DNA from: Lepidodermella squamata | Taxonomy: Eukaryota; Gastrotricha | Direction of reading: 5' to 3' | Assembly: GCA_047495785.1 (NCBI GenBank) | Contig: JBLDXI010000001.1 | Span: 3,596,001 to 3,660,000 of the forward strand | DNA: 64,000 nt | Shown: one piece after another, positions 56,222 through 64,000 of the stretch | Numbering within the stretch: position 1 is the first letter of the stretch | Layout of the letters: every line of letters starts with the position of its first letter | Made by a program: the position numbers and the translations under genes | The notes under the pieces: model-generated | What the model was told of the DNA's origin: nothing | Seen by the model: the letters and a program-made list of their open reading frames with translations, nothing else | The model's database searches: none

Positions 56222-59200
56222 CGTTGTCTATTGCTCACTTCGATAGAGAAAAAACTAAAACAACCAAATTTAGCGGCAATTTTTGCCCAAATTAAATTGA
56301 TTAAAAAAATGAAATTAAATGATGCCTGTTTTGCGACTGAACGCCTCTAACGGTTTCCTGTTGTGAAATATTGGGTATTTGAATAATAAACAATTCAATT
56401 CGAATTTGGCGTCTGATATGAGCAATTTCAAAGGACTTGTCGATGCTTCAATAAGAAATTGAAAATTTGAATAACGTAAAAAAATAGGAACAGTGGCCTG
56501 GTTTTGGACAGCCTGTGGCAGCCAGCAGTGATCCTGATGAATCTGAGAGAAATCGAAGCTAGTAGTATCGATCCAGTGATCAGTACATATTTTTCAAGGC
56601 GAGGTACCGCCCGAACCAAGCCGGAATGGTAGAGCAGTAATCAACTTGAATTTATGCCGGAAAATTGCATAGATTTACCTCACCTTCCGAAACGCATGAT
56701 ATGGTCATTTATTTTTGAGGTCATTTCGTCTCGAAATTACCATTTTAATGAACGCCCATTGATATTTCAAGATTTAAGGGTTGACTGGCCGAGAGTTCAA
56801 CGCGTTACATGAAAAAATGTGTTATTATTCATTGAAATTAAAAATAAAATAAAATAATTGCTTTTTTATTTTAATTAATTTTTTTTTCATTTTTTGCAAA
56901 CTTTTCCGATCATGTCCGCGTTAAATAGCCAAAAAACTAAATAATTTAGCGAATGTTTTTGTAAGACATGACGAGGCATTGGAGTCTTGATAGATTTTGC
57001 GCATTTCGCAATATTGAGTTTGTTTACGAACCGTGCGTCGTGTTTATGTTCCCGCAATAATTTCACATGTTCATCGTTATGATAGCGCCAGCCAAACGTA
57101 CCGATATATTTCACAGCTCAGATAAACAACGATGGAGATAAAGTATAGTATATCGCCCATGTTTCACACCGAGGATAGCCACGGGCGTTTATTAAAATAA
57201 GGATTTTATTTCGAATTCGTTATTCAGAGTGATTTTTACCAGTCCTTTCAAGCAGCTTTTCCGTTGGATTTGATCGCTTTGTATTGATCTTCGAACCCGT
57301 CGCACCTCGTGTCACCCGGCAATCAATTCGAAATAATGACACAAAAGACAGCGAACTGCGCGATATAAAAAAACGCTTAGTACCACCGTTTAAGTGATTT
57401 TTTAGACGTAATTCGGCATGTGTACTATTAGATGTAGAAATTTCTGGTGATTCGATTGATATGTAACTCTAAGCAAGTGAATTTTTTACCCAAACACCCA
57501 TTTTTCTCTTGACAGCGGGTTTAATTTGGTTTTTTTTGGCGGCGCCGCTTTTCATAACGAAATCAAACGTGCATCTGATTAGCGCGGCGACCGATTCATT
57601 ACGCGGCTGACTGGAGGCTGATGCTGTGGCGAGAAGGCAAAAGGGCCCGGGCACCAGCTCAGGGCAATTGCAATAATAACAAAACTCGATTAGGCGGCGC
57701 GCTAAAATTTCGCCGGCCTCAGTTTTTTCTCGCGCGCTTATCATAATCTGAATGCAGATTTTTCAGTGGCCGGCGACAAAAATCGATAGACGATGAGAAG
57801 AGCTGCTGTGCCACCACCAACCGCCAAAGCGCATCAGGTGCCGCTGTTTTTACATCGCGAGGATAAATGCGCTATATAGATGCATTTTATGCTGTGCGTG
57901 GATTCGGTTTTTTTGCGCTATATGCGTGTAAGTCTCTGGAGCCAGCCGCCGGCGTCTTTGTTGCCCATCTCGCCATCGCACAAGTCTCACGGGCTTTTCG
58001 CGCTTCTCCTTCATGTCTTAAATCGATCTGCGTAAAGCAGCATTTTGGCCCGTCGCGCTTTCTCTCTACTTGTAAGACGACGACGCACTGAAAGAAAAGC
58101 CGATGAAGAAAGCCTAAAACATATCGTATATAAGGCGATTTGAAGGATTTTTCGAGATGTCATCTTCAAGTCATATTCTTGCCGCCAAACTTATATTGCC
58201 TGTATAATCTTACGCCTGTCGCGTTCATCACCTGCGTGTTTTCTGGCTGATCTTAAGCCGCTTCCTCAGGCGGGTGGGATTACTCGATTCTTAATTAGCG
58301 TCGAACTAAGTTTCAACTTCGAGACTTTTCGTCTGTCAAATTCTTCCTCTTACATTATTATCAAAATTGAATTGTTATCTTAAAAAAACGACAGTCATTT
58401 TCAAGGATTTTTTTACATTTTTTTTTACATTACATCTTCTTTATTTCGTTTAGAGCAAAAAGACAAGAAAGAAACCTGTACACATAACGAAATAAAATTC
58501 ACTCCGGTGTACCCAGTATGGCTGAAGGATGATGGTGTTCCTCCAACCATACTGAGTGTCGGAGGAGGACCAACGTTAGTCGATCCTAAGTCAAGCCAAA
58601 ATCAATGTATCTTGAAAATGATGAAAAATTCGATATTTTTGTTTGAAAAATGAGCGAGATGAATTCATAATTCAAAAATCAATCATCTGTGATATTTTTC
58701 AATTTCGTACGCCACTCACTTCTATTCTGAGCTAATATAGCGGCGTCTTCCCAATTCTCAATCTTAATTTTCTTCAACTGCCTTTTCATGCAGTCTGAGT
58801 AAAAGGATTTTTTTGTTATTCGTAAATAATTTGATTAATTATCAATAATTATCAATAACTAATTTCTCTTAAATCAAATTAGCATTAAATTTGCACATCC
58901 CGACGATTGCGCTTTTTTATTCGAATTCGTAGAATTTTTCTTTAATTTTCTTAATTATTCTAAAAATAAAAGGGGTCCTGTACTGAGTTTGATGCCTGAT
59001 TGAGAAATTTGATTCCGCTTTAAATGATTTTTCCATTCCATTTCAGCTGATTCATTAGTTATACATTTTTTCAAGATTTTGCCAGATTTATTTCTCCTTC
59101 GAATTTTATTAGCCTGTGCGTTGATTGCTTCATTCTGAACGGAGATGTGCACTCGTAATAATTTTAATGACCTAGATTATCGGCCCCGACCGCACGAAAA

Positions 59201-59591
59201 AACGATCGCGTTTTATTGCTAAGCAAAGCCGGAAGTTTAATGACCGGTGTTGAGCTCAATCCACCACACGCATCTTTACACTATTACAATAGCACAAGTA
59301 AAAAGCAATACATCCGATTGTTTTTTTCGGCGTTAGCATTCACTGGCTTCGATTATTATTATTAGCATGGCGGCACAGGTAGAGAAAAAACACGCAGTAA
59401 TGACCAGCAGCTGCTACCTGCGATGACGACAAACACGCGTCATATCGATCGAAATCGGCCTATTGCCATTATAACTCATAGGTAGAGCTGTATAGGCATC
59501 TCAGGCGCTAGCTCATCAGCTGTAAAACGGAGCTACCTGCGTCGTTTTTTGCGGGTGCTAATCGATAATTCATTCAGCCCAGGCCCCGCCT

Positions 59592-59617
59592 GGCCGCCGC
59601 CGCCGCCGCCGCCGCCC
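59592..59617. repeat. (GCC)n microsatellite
   Basis: Run of eight to nine GCC/CCG units within a GC-rich island at about 59570-59640. Confidence 0.85.
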
Positions 59618-60658
59618 CTCGGCCTACCTGTGATGCTGGCTTATTCATATTTTAGCAGCGTCGCCTGCTGCGCGCGCTAAATTTTGTTGTGATGTGTTTA
59701 TGCGTGTATTGGCTTCCTAAGCCGGCTTTTTGTTGTTATTGTTGTATCCTGTTTGCAGCAACCAATATATCCGGAATTTATACCGGCGATAAATTCTCTC
59801 CACTTTCACTATCGCGAGTTAATACGAAATTTTTCAATTGACCCGATTAAAATTGTCCCTCCGATTTGAGGTGGTTGTTGATAAATTAATTTCATAACTC
59901 TGGAACATTTTTTCATGGATTTTTATTTGATAATTTAAGTGGGAAACTTGGATGCATTTTTGGCGAGCGTTGATTCTTATTTTTGGAGTATTTAGGTAAT
60001 TCTTCCCAAATAAATCCCTTATTTTTGGCGATATTCCGAATTTTGTTGAATTTTAAACTTCATTGGTGGCGAACTCCTTAATTGGAAACGTGCCCGACGG
60101 TAATTTTCTGAAACCAAAATGAAATAGAGGAACCACACTTCAAAGCTTGTCCCGAACGCATTCTATTCGAATAATTTTTTATAAATTCATGATCAAGTCG
60201 GAATCTGGAAGGAAAAATGAGGTCGTGTACAGAAAATTGTAAAGAATTTTATGATAGTTTTTTCGGATTTTTAAGATTAATCGTCTAATTCTGAATAAAT
60301 TTGCGACCGGTATTTGCGCGAAATAGCTTATTTAGCTCTGTCCCACTCTCCAGGAGAAATTCACTCTGAAGCGAATTTTTGTGGAAGTTTTGGGAATCCC
60401 CCTGGAAGCTTCAATTGATGAGCTTTTTGATCATTTGTATCCATAATAATTTCTTCCAATTTTTCACCCTTCGAATGTACTGCATTCCCTTGGCGAAATT
60501 GAATTGAATTTCCGCCTTCAGCCTCATTATCTAGTCATATTTGCGCTAGAAAAAATTGATGAAAGATGAATGATGACGAAAATCGCATTACTGTCCTGTT
60601 TTTTAGGCTGGATTTTTTTATTTTATCTTGGAAATTAATGACGTAGCCGTTGTTGGAA

Positions 60659-63116
60659 ATGTCGACCTCGACGCCGCGAGGCCAGCAGCAGCAGCGTCAA
60701 CGCAGCTCGACGCCTAAAAAACCAGCCGGTTTATCGCAGCAAGTCCTGCGCCTGTCCTCAACCGCCGTTTTCGTCGCCGTTTCAGAAGGCGCCGCGCCGT
60801 CGAAATCGAGCCGCGCCGTCGCGACACGCGGCACCGATTCTTACGAAGCGGGCGACGCCGCAGCTCAAGCCTCCGCCCCAGTTGTCGTCTCGGCGCCTCG
60901 AGGCGACGCCTCATCCTTCACAGCTCAACTCGGTTCGTTATTCTCGTTAGCCAGCTGGCAATGGGACGGATCTTACGAGAAACTCGTAATACCCCTGGCC
61001 GGGGTCACCCTACTCGCCGCTTTCCTACTCGTTCTTATCGTTAATTACTTCCTTCACATGCGGCGGAATGGCTTTTTCAAGCGGCATACCGTTCGAGTGA
61101 GTTCCCGGGCTAGGATAGACTCGGATAAGCCGCCGTCTGGGGACAGTAGTAAGCATGCGGATGACAGGCAGCATTTGATGGCGAATAAATCCGAGGCGGT
61201 TGATACGGCGACGGATGGCACGTCTAACATCGACATTGATGCTCAGCTCGATTTCGGCCTGCCGCCAATGCCAAGCCCTCAACTCGAATACAGACCACTA
61301 TTTCAACACCAGCACTCAGGTTAGAAGAATATTTTATTGTTTTTACGATTTATTTTTTAATTATTTATTTTTTAATTTTTTGATCTGAATTAGATCCCGG
61401 TATCGATTTTTGAATTTTTTATTCATTATATATTTTTTCTTTAATTTTTCGAATTTTTTTGCTCTATTTTTTTCCTCGGCTTTATTTTTGGTTTTGCCCT
61501 GAATTTTCGCCCAAGCACTTGCCACACTTTGAAATGCGCGTCTTGGGTCATTTTTATCGATTGAATGTCCCCAGATGCTTCATATAGACGATATATGGAA
61601 TAATCAACTGTTATTTATTAAGTGGGGCTGCAGCAACTGAAATACAATCCTATAGGAGCCAACAAAGTACCGCCGACCGCCTTAAATTCCCAATAGAGCG
61701 CATGGTTCCAATTATCCAAGTGCAGCTATTTTTTCGGAATGAAATGGGCAGAATAAAACAACAATTTTAACGCTATTTTCGGCTATGAAAAAAAATAAAA
61801 AATAAAGGAAAAATAATTGATTGAAAATTTTATTTGAAACTTCATGATATTTTTTTCATAATTTTTTAATTTTTTTTTCGTCCGATGCTATTATCTCTCG
61901 GAACGATTATCAATTTTTAATCTGATTAATTTTTTTCATTTTTTAATACCAAAATTTAATACCAATTTTGCAATTTTCTACAGGCTATGATGGCCATCAC
62001 ATGCATGAGCAACCGCCCCCGTCACCCTTGCCGCGCGCGACAAGCCCGGCCGGGTCCTATGGGTCTCCCACGCCGCAGCCGCCGCCTAAAATGTCCGTCG
62101 TAGTCGTCGCAGCTCAACAGCAGCAACAAGTTACAAACGGCACAACAAGCGGCTCGGCGACGCCCAATTCTATATCAAACGTAGCCGTGTCACCTAAACA
62201 GGGCCCACCTGGCGGGCGGTCGGGGATTCTCGTCTCCCACCGCCCGTCGACGTCTTCCATCCGCAGCGGGGCGACGCTGAAAGGCTCATCCGAGCGCATT
62301 TTGTCCGTTCAGGAATCGTTCGACTCGGCCTACGAGGTTCGCCTTTACGATGAGCTAACAATAGACCCGTCTCAGGTGGTCGCGAGGGCCATGGCGAAAC
62401 GGGCGCCATTGCTGAAGGGAGAATCGCTATCGGACGATAATTACTCAATCACGACGCCCACTAATAAAAAATTAGCGCCCTCGTCGTTGATTTTAGCCGC
62501 GGATAGCTCCGGGGGCCCGTATTTCAGCCGTCAAGCGTCGATGGCCGGTGATTTGTCACCCGTTGAGGAGCAGCCTGGGCACGAGCATGCGTCGAACTCG
62601 ACCGCATCACCTGCTCATCACCCAGCAAGTAATAACAATAATAATAATAATTCCACGCCGAAAGCGACACGCTTCGTTGAATCGCCGGTCTCGCCGCCGA
62701 AGCAGAAGTCGCTGCTTTCGATTTTCAAGGAGAAACGGGTGACACTGATGGAGCAGGTGAGGGGTGCGTCACCCAAGGCGGAGGCGCCGCCGCCCCTCCC
62801 GCCGCCCGCGCACTCGGCGTCGGCGCATTGCGTGCCGGAATCTGGGACATACCCAGGGTACCCCCAGCAGCAGGTGATGACGCCGCAGCAGCAACGGGCG
62901 CGCCAGGCGTACCACCAGGGCGGCGTGTCGCAGTCGCAGTCGATGAATAAGATGGCGGCGCAGGGTGGCCAGTCGCAGAGCCAGACGCCGCGGCAGTCGG
63001 GCGGCGGGCCTGGTCGGGGCCGGGGTCGCGGGCCGGCAGCGGGCGGCGGCGGGCCGATATCGGTCAATGCAAATATGATGGGCCGCATGGGCATGGGTGC
63101 AAGGGGTGATTCGTGA
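60659..63116 (+). CDS. Single-pass membrane protein with long low-complexity tail
   Basis: Exon 1 is 60659-61319 and exon 2 is 61984-63116, joined in phase 1, giving 597 aa. I chose the ATG at 60659 (MSTSTPRGQQQQ). The N-terminal 100 residues are Ser/Ala/Gln-rich without a signal peptide. One membrane helix follows at about 108-133 (LVIPLAGVTLLAAFLLVLIV), then MRRNGFFKR as a basic stop-transfer signal. The cytoplasmic tail is Pro/Ser/Gln/Asn-rich with an Asn run and an RG-rich GRGRGRGP end. More ordered blocks are SSERILSVQESFDSAYEVRL and the KQKSLLSIFKEKRVTLMEQV stretch. The start could lie in an unseen upstream exon that supplies an ectodomain. Family not recognised. Confidence 0.7.
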
Positions 63117-64000
63117 CGTCGACAAGTTATGTCTGTTCACTACTATTTTTGTGTGTGTACTTCGACGGCACTTCTATGCAAATAATCATCAGACAAGGAT
63201 TTGACGCAAAATGCCGTTATTATATTATTATATGAACGTGAAACGATGAGAAATAAAAATCAACGCAATTTTCTTCGAACCGATTGTCTCTTATTATCAA
63301 TTACCTATAGCTCGAGTGTGTTTTGTTCAAGGAAATGCATTATGGGAATTATTTTCGAAAATTAATCCGAATTATATTTTATTTCGTCAAAATTTTTAAT
63401 ATTTTTCAATTCCCAACTTCAAGAGCTTCAAGTTTCGGGATCTAAAAATGTGTAACCCTAATATTAAGGTTCCAGCGCTAATCTGAACCCTTTTCGATTT
63501 TTTTGTGCAATTTCGGCTTTTTCTTTTTTGATGCCCCTGTAAATCCGGAAATTTTCCAACTATCAGCAAGGTAGAAATTTTTTCAAACTTGGCTTGCAAG
63601 GCTTCAGATATCGGAAAAATCACTGATTTGTAAAATCGATATCGGCTCTGCAGAGCCTCTGTGCTGGAGTCTCAAATTTACTCTGAAATCCTAAGTAATT
63701 TAGGATATACATATGTGGATATTTAGGATTAGGATATAGGATATATATGATCACACCTATTTCCTAGTCCTCATTTTTAGGACCGAATCTGGAATTTTTA
63801 CGCAGCGCGATTATCAAAATCGATTTTTCATAAGATTCGCATAATATCTGTAGGCCGCGGCAATATCGTTTGTTCGTTCCCTTGAGTTGTTAATTTTATT
63901 GGTATCAAGTGTCTTGCCCGCATTTCGGACACTTATACAAATGCGCTAAAAAATGAAAAATGCTTTGGACAAAAATCAACCAGAAAAACACTCAAAATTC
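63117..64000. other. 3' flank, non-coding
   Basis: 3' UTR of the preceding gene with an AATAAA near 63252, then AT-rich DNA. Near 63690-63750 there is a small tandem of TAGGATATA-like units. No gene seen. Confidence 0.45.

Larger units (their letters stand above)
54053..60658. other. Gene-poor 6.6-kb region
   Basis: No convincing exon. GC-richer islands stand out at about 55200-55550, 56080-56230, 57530-57850 and 59160-59720 against AT-rich DNA and may be regulatory. A hairpin with arms CAGTATGG/CCATACTG lies at about 58515-58556. The region lies upstream of the membrane-protein gene at 60659. Confidence 0.4.

Noticed and set aside
1-64000. CRISPR array, prokaryotic operons or a viral genome
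   Set aside because: No regularly spaced repeats, no Shine-Dalgarno-led gene clusters and no viral structural genes; splicing and gene content are animal.

Overview
The window is nuclear DNA of a small-genome metazoan. Genes are split by spliceosomal introns, most of them about 45-60 nt, with GT donors and TTTCAG or TTTTAG acceptors. There are AATAAA signals, Pol III tRNA genes and animal-specific families (Sox HMG, class I PAK, Ly6, Kunitz, discoidin/LamG). The short T-rich introns suggest a nematode, perhaps a non-rhabditid one, but rotifers or tardigrades are not excluded. I rebuilt gene models by eye. The five longest complete models have spliced lengths divisible by three with matching intron phases: the 21-exon adhesion gene, serine palmitoyltransferase, the Kunitz gene, CSDE1 and PAK.

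Layout. 1-1492 (-): 5' part of an unrecognised Arg/Ser-rich, possibly RNA-binding protein that runs off the left edge. 3450-3799: near-perfect foldback. 4230-4634 (+): secreted Ly6/three-finger protein, tail-to-tail with 4945-9207 (-), an RG/Pro-rich protein with an acidic C-terminus. 11664-14783 (+): CSDE1/Unr with a piggyBac-like MITE in its last intron. 15206-18910 (-): four small membrane-protein genes forming two paralogous pairs. 19240-20947 (+): secreted two-Kunitz protein. 22468-26896: a 5'-truncated non-LTR retrotransposon (-) inside an exact 310-bp direct duplication. 26999-28807 (+): class I PAK kinase. 30913-37781 (-): 21-exon, 1,924-aa secreted PAN/discoidin/LamG protein. 30427-43689: three identical initiator tRNA-Met genes. 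41675-42908 (+): SoxB. 44798-48230 (+): SPTLC2. 49606-54052: three unrecognised secreted or membrane proteins. 54053-60658: gene-poor 6.6 kb. 60659-63116 (+): single-pass membrane protein with a long low-complexity tail.

The protein genes do not form a pathway; this is an ordinary mixed chromosomal segment. The notable content is in the structural elements: a retrotransposon with a very long target-site duplication and an in-frame UGA-CGG between ORF1 and ORF2, a high density of foldback elements, and two families of very small membrane proteins.
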